DNA from: Aphrocallistes beatrix
Taxonomy: Eukaryota > Porifera > Hexactinellida > Sceptrulophora > Aphrocallistidae
DNA: 64,000 nt
NCBI GenBank assembly: GCA_963281255.1
Contig: OY725489.1
Span: forward strand, 1,426,001 to 1,490,000
Direction: 5' to 3'
The notes below the pieces were generated by a model. That model was not told the origin of the DNA. It was given only the letters and a program-made list of their open reading frames with translations, and made no database searches. Of this stretch, positions 9,124-20,055 are shown in pieces (the stretch's first letter is position 1; the number at the start of each line of letters is the position of its first letter). A program made the translations under genes and the position numbers.

Positions 9124-10341
9124 ATGGCCATCCCAAATATTGGTATTCCGCCCCTCATCGAAGGACAACGAATAGAGGATTGGCAACCTTTGTTTGTTGC
9201 GGCAACCAGTACCCTTGTCGCAACAGCAGGGGAGAAAGCGGCAGTACAAATTTTACCCTCACTGGTCTGCAGGGATGCGTTCGAGCGCGCAACCGCATTG
9301 GAAGCAGTCAAAGAGGCGACGATAGAAGCGGCTTTCAAGATATTACATTCAAGCCTCGACGCCCCCATCGATGAATACGAGGCCACCTCCAGGTTTCGCG
9401 GATTGACATGGGCAAGGGGAATAAGAGTGGAAGTGTTTTTCACGCAACTCTGGACAGAGGGCAAGCGAGCATCGCTCCCAAACAGGCATGTTTGTGTAGT
9501 GCTAACTACACAAATCCCCGAGGAAGCTCACGGTGCTGCGAAGGCGTGGATTAGCAGTCACTCTGAGAATCCAGTGTCTGATAAGGAGATGCGGGAGTTC
9601 CTCAAGCTTGTTCAGACAACGTTACGCCAAAAGGGTATAGCATTATATCACGGAGCGCGTACGCCTCTTACCAGTGGAATGCGGTGCGCGGTGGTTAATG
9701 AAAGTCAAGCGGAAGACGTAGGGCGCGATACGGCCGAGCCGGGTGAACCAGAAGTATATAGAGTGTACCCACCCGGGAGGGAGTCCGGCAGAACCGGCTG
9801 GAGAGAGGTTCGGCCCCGCAATAGCGAAACGATTTGCTTCACCTGCGGGAAGAAGGGACATGGGACAAGGACCTGTCCAGAGAGAATTTGCGATATCTGT
9901 CGAAAGCAGGGGCATGATGCCAGGCAGTGTGTAAACAGTAGGACACGGGTGGATCGCGGCAAGGGGAGAAACGGGGTCGCAATGGTGACCAACGGAGGCC
10001 GATGGAGCGATAAAGCGGCGACCATTGTAGTGCAAGTGGAGGGGAAAAGGACATGCGCCCTACTTGACACAGGGGCACGAGTCAATGTAATGGATAAAGA
10101 GACCCTTTTCAGGATGGGATTGGACGATAAACTGATACGAACAGGAGGCCAGGTATACGGCGTTTGCAGTACCCCAGTTCAGGTCGTTGGTTATGTGAAT
10201 GTCTCAATAAAGATCCCAGGAGAGAAGGCTCGCAAGGAGGAAATACAGGTCTTGGACGGCGAGGAACAAGCATTACTCTTCGGACACATCAGTTCATGGA
10301 GGGCTTTGGCCGAATTGTTTTCGATTGGGATAATGGAGTGA
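9124..10341 (+). CDS. Gag with two zinc knuckles, fused to aspartic protease
   Basis: The ATG lies 25 bp after the LTR. Residues 1 to about 235 form a capsid-like Gag region. Two CCHC knuckles follow, CFTCGKKGHGTRTC and CDICRKQGHDARQC. The protease comes next, with its catalytic DTG in LLDTGARVNVMD at about residue 315. The C-terminal flap/ILG-like part (QALLFGH) is reached, and then the frame departs from the expected family sequence and stops at 10341, while the pol frame continues the homology from about 10290. The gag and protease parts themselves look intact. Gag packages the RNA; the protease cuts the polyprotein. Confidence 0.85.
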   Translation: MAIPNIGIPPLIEGQRIEDWQPLFVAATSTLVATAGEKAAVQILPSLVCRDAFERATALEAVKEATIEAAFKILHSSLDAPIDEYEATSRFRGLTWARGIRVEVFFTQLWTEGKRASLPNRHVCVVLTTQIPEEAHGAAKAWISSHSENPVSDKEMREFLKLVQTTLRQKGIALYHGARTPLTSGMRCAVVNESQAEDVGRDTAEPGEPEVYRVYPPGRESGRTGWREVRPRNSETICFTCGKKGHGTRTCPERICDICRKQGHDARQCVNSRTRVDRGKGRNGVAMVTNGGRWSDKAATIVVQVEGKRTCALLDTGARVNVMDKETLFRMGLDDKLIRTGGQVYGVCSTPVQVVGYVNVSIKIPGEKARKEEIQVLDGEEQALLFGHISSWRALAELFSIGIME

Positions 10342-13300
10342 TCGAGATAGGGAAGTCACGCGCCAGTATTTGCGAAACAGTAACCGGAGGGCGACCAGTA
10401 GATCGAGCGAGGTCGATCAAGTTGGTGTCGGACGACGAAGAGATAATGGACTCTGGGTTAGACGGCGGGATAACGGAGGAGGAACGAAAACGGATAAGAA
10501 GCTTGTTGGAGGAATATAGTACAGTATTTAGCGAGAGGCCTGGAAGAACAGATGAATGCGAGCACGCAATTGACACAGGGAATGCTGTGCCTGCAAAGAG
10601 TAGACCGCGACGTCTTCCCCCTAAATGGGAAGAAGAAATTAACCGGCAGTTAGACGAGCTCTTGGACCAACGACTTTGCAGGCCTTCGGCATCCCCCTAG
10701 GCAAGCAACGTTGTCTTAGTGACTAAGAAGGATGGACGCAAGCGGTTCGCTATCGACTATAGACGGTTAAATTCGGTAACGAAAAAAGATGCATACGGTA
10801 TACCTCAGATCCAAACGATCCTGGATAAGCTGAATGGGTACAATTATTTTTCCGTGCTAGATATCGCCTCGGCCTATTGGTGTGTGCCGGTCAGGGAGGG
10901 CGATATAGAAAAGACCGCCTTCAACACACCAAGGGGTCTTTATGAAATGACCGTTATGCCCTTTGGGTTAGTAAACGCGCAGGCTTCCTTTCAACGCCTA
11001 ATGGACAAGATACTACAGGGCGTAGTGAACACTGAATCGTATGTGGACGACTGCATCGTTATCTCTCGGAATTTCGAGAGTCATCTGAAGGACCTTGGAG
11101 AGGTGTTGGAGCGGCTCCGAGCTGCGAATCTACATGTAAAGCTACGGAAGTGTCAATTTGCTAGGAGGGAAGTGGAATTCTTAGGCCATTTAGTGTCAGG
11201 AATGGGAAAGAGACCTCTGCCTACTATGATCGAGAAGTTGGCTAAGTTTCCCAGACCCCAGTCGGTAACCGAACTGCAGCGTTTTCTGGGAAGTATTAAT
11301 TTCTATCGGTCATATATCCCAAGGATCTCACAGGTGGCCAACCCGCTTTACGAACTGACCAAGAAGGGTAGCAGGTGGGACTGGACCAATTCGTGCGAAA
11401 GGGCATTCAAAGAGCTGCGAAAGGCGTTGGTATGTCAACCAGTTTTATTGGCGCATCCGGACTGGAACAAAGATTTTGTAATTGAGGCCGACGCCAGCGC
11501 GGCAGCGGTCGCAGCTATACTTTCTCAACGGGACGACTGCACGGGGGATTTGCGGCCAATTGACTACTTTTCTTCAGCGCTAAGCCCGGCACAAAAGAAT
11601 TACGCGGCGGGACAGCTGGAGGCCTGGGCGTTGGTAGCTGCCTGTCGGAAGTGGGCTATCTATCTGAGGGCTTCGGGCAGCGTCGAACTAATTACAGATC
11701 ATAACCCATTGAAGTGGTTACGGGAGCAGAAGGACCCGCGCCATACATTCGCGAGGTGGATATTGGAGTTGGAGGAGTTCGATTATCGGGTCACATATAG
11801 GCCGGGGAATTTGAACGTGGTTCCCGATTACCTCTCACGGGTACCAGAGCAATCTGTTGATGTGGATGTACAGGATGACGGAGTATTCGAAGACAAGATA
11901 TTCATCGCGGAGTCGCAAGGGGAGCAGGGATTTGACTTCATCCGTTTGTAGAGCGAAGACCCAGTCATAAGCCGAGCGCGGTTGCAGTTGAGGCTCGAAG
12001 GGAAAGTCGGAACAGGGAAACTTAAGAAGATGACAAGCCACTTGGTGGAGAGGGATGGGTTGCTCTGCTTCGATGATAGGGTGGTGGTGCCAAGATCGGC
12101 AATTAAGCAAGTAATGTGTAAAGTGCACGCCGCGGGACACTTTGGGCAGCGGAGAACGCTGCAACTACTGAGGCGGAGTTACTTCTGGTGCAAGATGGCT
12201 CGAGATACGAAAGAGTTTTGTAGGGCCTGCCTTGCTTGTCAAAAGGCAAAGGCTTCAAATAGACCTCGCGAGCCACTCGAAGAGTTCGTTTCCACGGGAA
12301 TTGGACCAGGAGATCTCGTGGCGATGGACGTAGCTACTTTACCTTGGGCAGATGAAGGGTACAGATATTTTATTTGCATAGTTGACGTATTCACACGCTA
12401 CATAGAGCTGGTCCCTTTGAAAGATCGAGCGATTTCATTGGTGGAAGAGTTCGAAAGAGGTTGGATCTTCCGCGGGCATGGAGTGCCGAAGGGACTCCTT
12501 ACCGATCAGGCACCGAAGTCAGGGGACATTGTGACAGGTTGGGAATCAGCAAAAGACACTCCTCCCCGTACCACCCACAGGCGGATGGTCTGGTGGAAAG
12601 AAGCATCGGGCTTGTGAAACAGGTAGCTCGGTGTCTGATGCTCGGAAGACAATTGAGGAAGGACGCATGGCCCAGTATTTTGCCGGAGATATCGTTTTAC
12701 TGTAATAACATAGAGAGTTCATCCACGGGTTTCTCAGCACAACTCTTGATGACAGGTAGGCAACCGCTATCGCCGGTTGACGCAGTCCTGACTAGGGACA
12801 GAGTAGGAGAGATGAAGGCACCACAACAGCACGTTGCAGATCTCAGGAGAACAAAGCAGAAACTGGAGACCTTGGCTCGTGAGAGGGACAAGGTTAGCAA
12901 GAAGCGAATGCGGGATAGATACAATGTGAATGCTAAACCTTCCACGATTAAGCCTGGTGATCATATACTCGAGCGCAACGAGGTACGAGTCGACTCTCTC
13001 GATCAGAAGTTTAACGGACCTTATCGAGTGTTGGAGCGCCAGGGTGCCAAACTTAGGATCCAGAGAAGGAGGGGCCCAAAGTGGGTTCATGCCGATCGTT
13101 GTAAATTGTACGAGGGGGGTGGGACTGATATGGTTATTATCCCAGGTTCCCCTGTATTGGACGCAGAGCTCCCAGCGACAGAGGAGCCAGATATTATGGA
13201 AAATCAAATAGAAGGCGAAGTAGGACAAGAGGGCACCGAAGAGATCACCAGAGCAGAGATACGCGGCACCGAAGGCTCAGAAGAAAGGGGTCAACTACCT

Positions 13301-13426
13301 CAAAGAAGATACCCGCTTCGAGAAAGGAAGCCCAAAGCATACGAAGATTATATCGTTGATATCGGAGCTCGAACTCCAGAAGAAGCAGGGAAGAAGAGCC
13401 CTAGGAATGATCTCAAAACTTCTTAA
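10290..13426 (+). pseudogene. Pol (RT, RNase H, integrase) with two TAG codons and a frameshift
   Basis: The domains run in order. The linker is followed by reverse transcriptase with VTKKDGRKRFAIDYRRLN, the MPFGLVNAQASFQRLMD block and catalytic YVDD near 11041. RNase H follows with EADASAAAVAAIL and TDHNPLKWL. Integrase carries an HHCC zinc finger (HAAGHFGQ..CRACLACQ), and its catalytic Asp and Glu occur in AMDVATLP, LLTDQ and GLVERSIGL. The breaks are: entry from gag requires a -1 frame change near 10290; TAG at 10698-10700, where the family has a conserved Trp at the start of the RT core; TAG at 11949-11951 between RNase H and integrase; and a one-base loss near 12510, just after the second catalytic Asp of integrase. 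Two of these are single-base transitions. No chromodomain is seen after the integrase, and the tail is acidic (TEEPDIMENQIEGE). Confidence 0.88.
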
Positions 13427-13436
13427 GGGGGAGTGA
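13425..13436 (+). other. polypurine tract of the LTR retrotransposon
   Basis: AAGGGGGAGTGA immediately precedes the 3' LTR, the usual place for plus-strand priming. Confidence 0.75.
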
Positions 13437-13621
13437 TGTCACGAATACGGTGTTAGATATGGGGGGTCTAGATCTAGTCAATAGTAGGCGTATAGCCTCT
13501 TAGTTATTTATACCTCACAGCTATAGTGGTTAAGTGCATTTCCTTACTTATTTGTATTTCTTTATTAATCTAGCCCACAGTTATATCCTTTGTGTGTCCT
13601 AATACGATTGATCTCGGTACA
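13437..13621 (+). repeat. 3' LTR, 185 bp
   Basis: It is identical in length to the 5' LTR and differs at two positions (CACAG versus CACAA, and GTGTGTCC versus GTGTTTCC). Confidence 0.9.
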
Positions 13622-13760
13622 ACATCATAATACGTGGCGCCGGCTATGTAAGATCACTGTAGTTCAGAAAATTTCATTCCTAAAGGAGTAAAAGATGTTC
13701 ACAATATTTTCCACCAAACAATTGATACGAAAGCAGAACACGAGTACTGACTCTACTCAC

Positions 13761-13888
13761 TTCACATCGCCGGTTTCGAGATGTCCTGCGACAGACAACT
13801 CTGCAACCAATTCTCTCTCTGCTAGTGTCCTGCAAATGTGGCTGGTGACATCTGGAGTGGCTTTACCTCCTCTCTCTTGCGTGGATGT
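13761..13888 (-). CDS. probable internal exon of an unidentified gene
   Basis: On the minus strand a 128-bp open stretch lies between a 3' splice site (TACAACAG, exon from 13888) and a strong donor (AA|GTGAGT at 13760-13755). It encodes 42 residues that look coding, including GGKATPDVTSHICRTLAERE and LVAELSVAGHLETGDV, predicted amphipathic helices. I do not recognise the family. The plus-strand frame here looks like a shadow. The LTR retrotransposon ends only 139 bp away on the downstream side and may have inserted into an intron of this gene. Confidence 0.4.
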
Positions 13889-14677
13889 CTGTTGTAGGTG
13901 AGTAGAATCGTGGTTTCCACTTCTTCACACTTACACGAGTGTGAAGTTAGCAGCGAGATGCGAGTACAACTCACGGCTTAATTTCTCAATCAATTCTGCA
14001 TGGTAAAACTTGTTAAATGGCATAATCTAGTATGGGGCTTTTCTCCATTCTGATAGTTAGGGTATATCACCTCCCCCCATCCCACAATGACATTGCAACT
14101 TTCCAATACAAAATCCCCATAGACAATTTCGAGCACCACTCTACATCACTCCTCCACAAATTTCTTTTCTGACAGCATACAACGTCAAGGTTGTTATTTG
14201 GAAAATACCTAATAATCCAGCACCACGGGGGGTCCGAATTGATAAATTTGAGAAGTATATAACTTTTTTGGTGGTTTTGAGGTCTTGGGGGTCCCCTTGA
14301 ACAAAATTGAGCCCATGCCACTTTGGCATGTTTGGGCAATTTTTTTAATGCAAGCTCAAATATTTTTGGGGCGCTTGAATAATTTGGACAATTCCGCATT
14401 CAGGAAATCCTACTAAATGTTCATGTAGAGTGTTGATGTATGTTTATTTGAACTCGTGGAATATAGGAGAGCAAAACAAGGGGTCACTCGATGGGGTTAC
14501 TAGGGGGTTGAGATTGGAATGTTGCACATTCCTGCGTCGTCAAGGAAAATATTCAGCTCGAAAATGGTCATGTGACCCCTCAAATTTCTCTAAATGTAAT
14601 GCTGAGTACGAATATCAACCTAATTGAGTATGTTATGGCTGGTCCAACCGAGATTGCCAGGGATGAGCATTTACAGT
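13889..14677. other. intergenic, no supported gene
   Basis: A 110-codon minus-strand frame at 14067-14399 has irregular composition and no domain; I do not call it. Confidence 0.35.
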
Positions 14678-14840
14678 CAGGGGGCGGTCATATGAATTTT
14701 CCAAACCGGGGCAAGGCGGGGCCAACATCTGGGGCCCTTCCTATGATTTTGGCTTAGGTGGTCGAATGAAATCCGGGGCCGCAGAATCAAACTCGGGGCA
14801 AAAGTCCCGGATGTCACCCCCTCCCATTGGACCGCCCCTG
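14678..14840. mobile_element. hAT-type MITE, 163 bp, with perfect 8-bp duplication
   Basis: The ends are CAGGGGGCGGTC and GGACCGCCCCTG. TTTACAGT flanks both sides (14670-14677 and 14841-14848). The interior is GC-rich and non-coding. Confidence 0.85.
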
Positions 14841-14848
14841 TTTACAGT

Positions 14849-15440
14849 ATGTTACCAAATCGTGAGCTCTAACTTCGTGTGATATTAACAATATATTTAG
14901 GAAGAGTATAATAATTTCAGGATAACTTCATTTACGCGTTTTCATCCTATATTTACACTATGCTGAGTCAAACTATCATACCATGTAGTTAAACAACACC
15001 TTTTCTGGAATGCAAACTCATTTTTTGTCGAATTTTTTTGAAATTCCCAGCAAATATCTATCACAGTATAGCAATGTATTCTTACATATATACTACTGAA
15101 ATTAGTATGCGAATATTAATGTATGTAAATATCACATAGTTGTGTAATTTTTTAGTATTTGTTCAAATGATTCATAGGCTTTGAAAGTCAGAATTAGGTA
15201 AATAATGAGGTATTGAAAAGTCCAGAGCAGATGTGCCTTTATAATGTCCAGGGTACATGTGCCTTAGATTCCAGACTGACAGCATATGTTGTTCGTGATT
15301 TAATAGCCCACCCAGTAAGACAAATAGGCTTTCTAAAAAACATAAATACAAAATCACAATGAAGATATTTCAGTTCTCTTTAACAATTGGTAAATAGTTT
15401 ATAATTTGTGGTTACGTACTGGTTCGTATACCTTCCTTTA
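14849..15440. other. intergenic, nothing recognised
   Basis: AT-rich sequence without a gene or repeat that I can identify. Confidence 0.35.
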
Positions 15441-15603
15441 CAGTTTAGAATACCTCGCATGAACAAATCTAATGCAAGGCAGTTACTATCGTCAACTTTG
15501 AAGAAATTACATCAAGTGACGGGAGAATCCGTAGGAGTTGCTTTTACGTGGAAAGGTAATCTTTCTGTGCTAGGGACAGGATATTTTCAGGATTATATAA
15601 ACC

Positions 15604-15973
15604 AGGGCTGGGGTTGGTTAATTAACCGATTTTCGGGCTCGGTTATTTTGATTTCCTACAGGGCGGTTAACCGGTTAACCGATGTCAATATTAATTGGTA
15701 GAAATATGGAATTTTCGACTAATATTTAATCTGATATTGAAAAAATTACAATTTTCAGTGGTCTCGAAATATACTAAATGATTAAAAATAAAAATTATAA
15801 TTGATTATCAATTTTTTAGAAGTAATATTCATGAATCTCCATCGATAAACAATGAAATTGGTCTAAATTTTTAGAAAATATAGCAGATCGGCTAACCGAT
15901 CCAAGATTTTCTTAACCGTTAACCGTGATTGACGGCGGTTAACCGGTTAACCGGTTAACTGAATCCAGCCTTG
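15604..15973. mobile_element. hAT-type element, 370 bp, inserted in a coding exon
   Basis: The ends read AGGGCTGG and CCAGCCTTG, and the interior carries repeated GGTTAACC units near both ends. TATAAACC occurs on both sides (15596-15603, 15974-15981). Taking out the element and one duplication leaves one continuous reading frame across the junction, so the insertion postdates the coding function of the exon. Confidence 0.8.
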
Positions 15974-17035
15974 TATAAACCAAAATAAAGATGAGGTTTG
16001 GAGGAAATTAAGTTTTACTTCGCAAAAGGAGCAATCTAAACCTGCTCATGACCTCGAATTTATTTCAATGCTGGAAGGTGATATTACTAGCTACAACGTT
16101 CCCACCCTAAGAAGAATGGTTTTATGGCTTGTTCAGAAATCGCTAGGTACGACTAAATACAAATATTTACAATTTTATTCTAGAATTTCATGAAATGATT
16201 AAATAGGACGGTAATACTGTCTTTTTAAGTAAATCAAGATTTTTTGGGGGACTAGAGGACTCACGTCCACAGGTGTAAATTCTTTACGAAAAATTAGAAA
16301 AATTACCAACGAAAACAATTATTATCTTAAGTAACTAGCTTATTAGTAGTGCCGGAATCCGTTTTTGATTTGATCTGGTGACGTCAGAATTTCCATACTG
16401 AGTATGATATGAATCAGTTAAATTCGCTTTATAATTAACTGACTATACATGTTTAGGTCAAACTAAATGATATTTAAAGATAAAACTTCGATAAATCTTG
16501 TCAAAATGTAAGGCTTTGTATTTTGTCATTTTTTAGCGTCCCACATGGCTGTCAACATATATTTTATATTGCTATTTTTCATATTTGCGTGTTTACCAAA
16601 ACACTTAGAATAAATAGTATCAGTTTAGAACCTGAGACAACTATTTTTCATGATTTATAGATCATATAATCTAAGGACTTATCTAAGGACTTATAGAGGA
16701 CTCACGTCGCGTCCCATTTGGTGGGTAGATGACATACCTTTTCAAAATATTTACAAGAACAACTTTAAGAAAGACAAATTGAAAAAAATTTACAATCTTA
16801 TCAAAGATATATATCCAAAGGCGAGCCACAACCAATGATTCCACCTATATGTGTTGAGAAAATTGCTATGGATACTGAACCAATGCTCTCTATTCTTTCC
16901 CCGCTTTCCCAGTGCACAGATAATGAAGTGGTCGTTATTAACGATTTCGATCTCGATACATCCAGTAATTGTAGTGAATTTTTCCCTATCGTCGAAAATA
17001 ACAGTTTGCAACCCGATCTCACTCACTCCAAAAAA

Positions 17036-17085
17036 GGTATTGGAAATATTGTTCTAGCCGAGGCTAGAACAATATTTCCAATACC
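17036..17085. repeat. perfect 24-bp inverted repeat with 2-bp spacer
   Basis: GGTATTGGAAATATTGTTCT... (24 bp), then GA, then its exact reverse complement. It lies inside exon C of the decayed gene without breaking the frame. Confidence 0.9.
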
Positions 17086-17739
17086 TACAACTCCTCCACC
17101 TATTCTCTTAGAAAAAGTGAAAGCTACTTGCTTAGCAGAATTATTCAACCCTCACACATTCCTAAGTGGTGTAACAGTCAACTCATTCTGTGTGAGTCAT
17201 TAATAATAAGGATTTTGTAATACTATGCTTGTTGAGTACTATTTAATGTATTTTCTATAGGATATTATAAAGAATCGATATCCCAATGTATTGGGTTTAC
17301 AAGATACAATTTTATCTCAGGTATTTTAAGTACAAGATACGAGTAAATGAAATTTAATATTTCACATATGTAATCACAAGTTTTTGTATATTTTTAGAAT
17401 CGTCAATTTATCAAAGCCCCTCTGAAGAGCATCCAGCTACACCACGACGGTCAACTCCATTGGGTATGTTCCTACGTTGATGGTTTCGGACAAGTACACC
17501 TATATGACTCATTATTCACTGAGCCAACAAGCAAGAACCTGGATATCCAGCTATCATATTGTACTGTAAGGAATTTGGAAACCTTAATGTAACAGTTGCA
17601 GCTATCCAACAACAGAGAGGTGGATGGTCCAATGTCCTAGATGTAAACAATGGTTCCATAATCCCTGCGTTGGAATAGCGGATGGTCAAACGAGAGTACC
17701 TTCATTTATATGTAGTATTTGTAAAAAATAGATAAATTT

Positions 17740-18106
17740 TACTAGCTTTAGCATCCTTTTAGTTATGGATTTGTTACGTCAAATAAATTAGAATTTAGCT
17801 GATATTTTATGTATCTTTGACTTTGTTATAACGTACATAGCATATATTCAATCACACATTAAATTTTATTACTGGTATCACTTACTACATAACTACTTCT
17901 ACTTCTACTTTTGATCTGTTATTTCGATATAAGAAAGTGGAATCTGTCTACGAGGAATGCAGTGTTCCTGAACAGCTTAGGATCCCTAGAATCACATTAA
18001 TAAGTTGCAAATAAGCTATATACAGAAAATTCTCAAATTTATCGTGTAAACTCACCTCATCATACAGGTCTTGTGCAAATTACAAGCATTATCATAAATA
18101 ATTACT
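17740..18106. other. intergenic, nothing recognised
   Basis: No gene or repeat seen. Confidence 0.35.
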
Positions 18107-18439
18107 CTAGGCTGATTTCTGAAAAGCGATAACAGCATATTGAATATTACGACTGTAGATTCGTGGCGGATTGGAATCCCTAACTGTAATGCTTTTCTGC
18201 AATTGCTCATACAGATACTTCTGAGGCGTCTCCCCAGGATAAATCGTACGTTCGTGAAACCTACTCAATGAGGTGAACTTAATGTCTTCCGGTTTAAAAG
18301 CATCTTGCAACTTCCTCTTGACTGTGTTAGACACTTTCCTGTCGTCCTCATTGAGAGACTTGTAAACTTCCAGTGATTCACCTTTGAGGCAAGTCGCCGT
18401 CATCAATGCCTTCTTTTCCACCGACCATTCATTAGCCAA
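18107..18439 (-). pseudogene. retrotransposon Gag (capsid) fragment
   Basis: This 110-residue frame has the layout of a Ty3/gypsy-type capsid: NEWSVEKKALMTATCLKGES, EVYKSLNEDDRK, KLQDAFKPEDIKF, then FHERTIYPGETPQKYLYEQL. It stops after QKSA with no zinc knuckle, protease or pol nearby. It is an isolated relic unrelated in sequence to the element at 8915-13621. Confidence 0.5.
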
Positions 18440-18654
18440 GTAATATTTAGTGTAATTAGAGCACTTGAGTATGTTGGATGAAAATAATCAATAGACTATG
18501 CTACGATCGGCTATAGTTTCAGAATTATGGATAAGGAATTTTCTACAGATAACTGTAATATAATTGGAAATTGTTAAGTTACCAAATCAAGTAATATAAA
18601 CGTAAGTCATATTGGAGTGTATGTACTGAGAGATTCTGTTCTGTTGAACTATTA

Positions 18655-19988
18655 CTAGGGCATTCAAAAAGTCTTGCGGGTCATACCATAAAATCATAAA
18701 TAAATGTCATAGAATATGTCTCAATGTATTATTTATTCGAAATACCCCCCTCCTACTTCTACACAGCGTTTCGATCTTTCCACTCACTTTATGAATGCAT
18801 TTCTGTACTCTTCTTCGGGGGTGGATTTGAAGAACTGGTACAGGGCCGACCCGAGGGTTTGTTTCGACTAAAATTCCCTGCTTTGAAGGTAGACTTTGAG
18901 CTTGGGGAATAGCCAAAAATCACAGGGAGCTAGGTCTGGTGAGTAGGGTGGGTGGGGAAGTAAATCTAACCCCTCTGATTCCAAGAAATTTTTAGTGAGC
19001 TTGGTTGTATGGGAGCTAGCATTATCTATCAATAATTTTATTCCCCTCATTTTAGCCTGGGACGGAGCTCTTCCACGTTTTTTATTAGGTTTGGAAGTAC
19101 TTTCTCTGTAAAAAACGTTGCGTTTACTGTTTTACCACTTTCAGAAGGTATTTGCAAGACTATTCCACTACTATTGAAGAAGATCGTGTACATGACCTTC
19201 GGTTTTCTGAAGTCGGGCCTAGGAATTTGGGCCGGTCTTTCGTCGCCTCTCACCCATGATCGCATTTTATACTTGCTGTAAGGGGTTGAATAATATACCC
19301 AAGTCTCATCCCCGGTTATAACTTCAGCTAGGCGTCTAGGATCACAACCGTCATAGGTTTCCAGGAGTTTCTTGGCAGTCTTTACACGTGCGAGCTTTTG
19401 TTGATCGCCGAGGTTATTTGGGACCCACTTACCGCAAATGGATCGGAAACCAAGCTGAGTAGTCAGAATGGAATGAATGGCCCCCGATGAAATCTCCATA
19501 CTCTGCTCTAACTGCTCGATTGTTATACACTTATCTTCCCTGACTTTGCTCTCGATTAGAGCAACATTCTCTGGGGTGCTGACGGACACCGGTCTCCCAG
19601 ATCGAGGTAGATCTGACACGTTTGTATTTCCAGACTGAAATCGTGCAGCCCATCGCTCGACCGTTGATCTGGAAGGGCAGTCCATGCACAATACCTCCTG
19701 CAACTAGTTGCAGATGAGTACCGGCTGGATGCGGAGTTTTGTGCGAAACTCAATGTAAGCTCTCCGTTTCAGATTAAAATTGTCATCCTTGGAAGCCATA
19801 ATTTTACCAGTATGTTGAAATGATGTGTGAATAAATTGATCAGAAATTTGTAATTTTCATTCAATCAAGCTAAGATTTTCAGTAAATCAAGCTAAGATAT
19901 AAGGTTGTCTTATGGATAAAAACTGATTTGTTTACTATTATAGTTTGCGAAATATACCATGACCCGCAAGACTTATTGAACAACCTAG
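18655..19988 (-). mobile_element. mariner transposon, 1334 bp
   Basis: The terminal repeats CTAGGGCATTCAAAAAGTCT (left) and CTAGGTTGTTCAATAAGTCT (right, inverted) each continue TGCGGGTCAT. The target TA flanks both sides (18653-18654 and 19989-19990). The length is typical for mariner. It encodes one broken transposase on the minus strand. Confidence 0.9.
18733..19799 (-). pseudogene. mariner transposase, inactivated
   Basis: The start is ATG at 19797-19799 (MASKDDNFNLKRRAYIEFRT). A helix-turn-helix region follows (SRSTVERWAARFQSG, TIEQLEQSMEISSGAIHSIL). All three catalytic Asp motifs are visible: VITGDETWVYY, LLIDNASSHT and YSPDLAPCDFWLFPKLK, spaced as in DD34D mariners. The breaks are TAG at 19704-19706 after codon 31, a one-base loss in an A-run near 19049, TAG at 18868-18870, and a TGA near 18780 where a Trp is expected. 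The enzyme would have cut and joined DNA at TA sites. Confidence 0.88.
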
Positions 19989-20055
19989 TATATGCATAAC
20001 TTTATATTGTCACTTTTGTTATACTTATTGGAAGCAGAGTGGTTGGAGATGGCAA

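Larger units (their letters stand above)
8915..13621 (+). mobile_element. Ty3/gypsy-type LTR retrotransposon, complete but broken
   Basis: Two 185-bp LTRs (8915-9099 and 13437-13621, TGT..ACA) enclose gag-protease, reverse transcriptase, RNase H and integrase in Ty3/gypsy order, with no env. The LTRs differ at only two positions by eye (A/G and T/G near the 3' end), so the insertion is fairly young. I see no matching 5-bp target duplication (GTTTA before, ACATC after), which may reflect recombination between copies. Pol carries two in-frame TAG codons and frame changes, described in the separate entries. The primer site appears to be self-complementary rather than tRNA-type. Confidence 0.92.
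15441..17733 (+). pseudogene. decayed multi-exon gene: WW motif, Ulp1/C48-like domain, PHD-finger half
   Basis: Several exons with good splice sites follow one another. Exon A (acceptor TTTACAG at about 15440) has Met at 15460 (MNKSNARQLLSSTLKKLHQV) and is split by a hAT insertion at 15604-15973. It resumes with NKDEVWRKLSF and ends VQKSLG at a GTACGA donor near 16145. Exon B (from about 16690) has SRPIWWVDDIPFQNIY, a motif resembling the RP.WWP..VPF segment of NRF-1-like and transposon proteins. Exon C (16835 to about 17190, donor GTGAGT) leads into exons 17262-17321 and 17399-17566. These carry NRYPNVLGLQDTILSQ, LHHDGQLHWVCSYVDG and LYDSLF, the His and Asp region of a C48 peptidase. The Gln region (AAIQQQRGG) follows after a one-base frame break, and the catalytic Cys part is deleted. 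The tail is WMVQCPRCKQWFHNPCVG..CSICKK, half a PHD finger, and then TAG. It is probably a transposon-derived or transposon-captured gene, and it is not functional as it stands. Confidence 0.6.

Noticed and set aside
10164..10341. Programmed -1 frameshift between gag-protease and pol
   Set aside because: I found no slippery heptamer in the overlap, and homology switches frame within the protease end, as an indel would do. Not excluded, but not supported.
10698..11951. In-frame TAG codons read as amino acids or as programmed read-through
   Set aside because: Exportin-7 ends in TAG, so TAG is a stop here; the same pol also has frameshifts, which fits decay better.
14067..14399. 110-codon minus-strand open frame
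   Set aside because: No domain, splice or composition signal; looks random.
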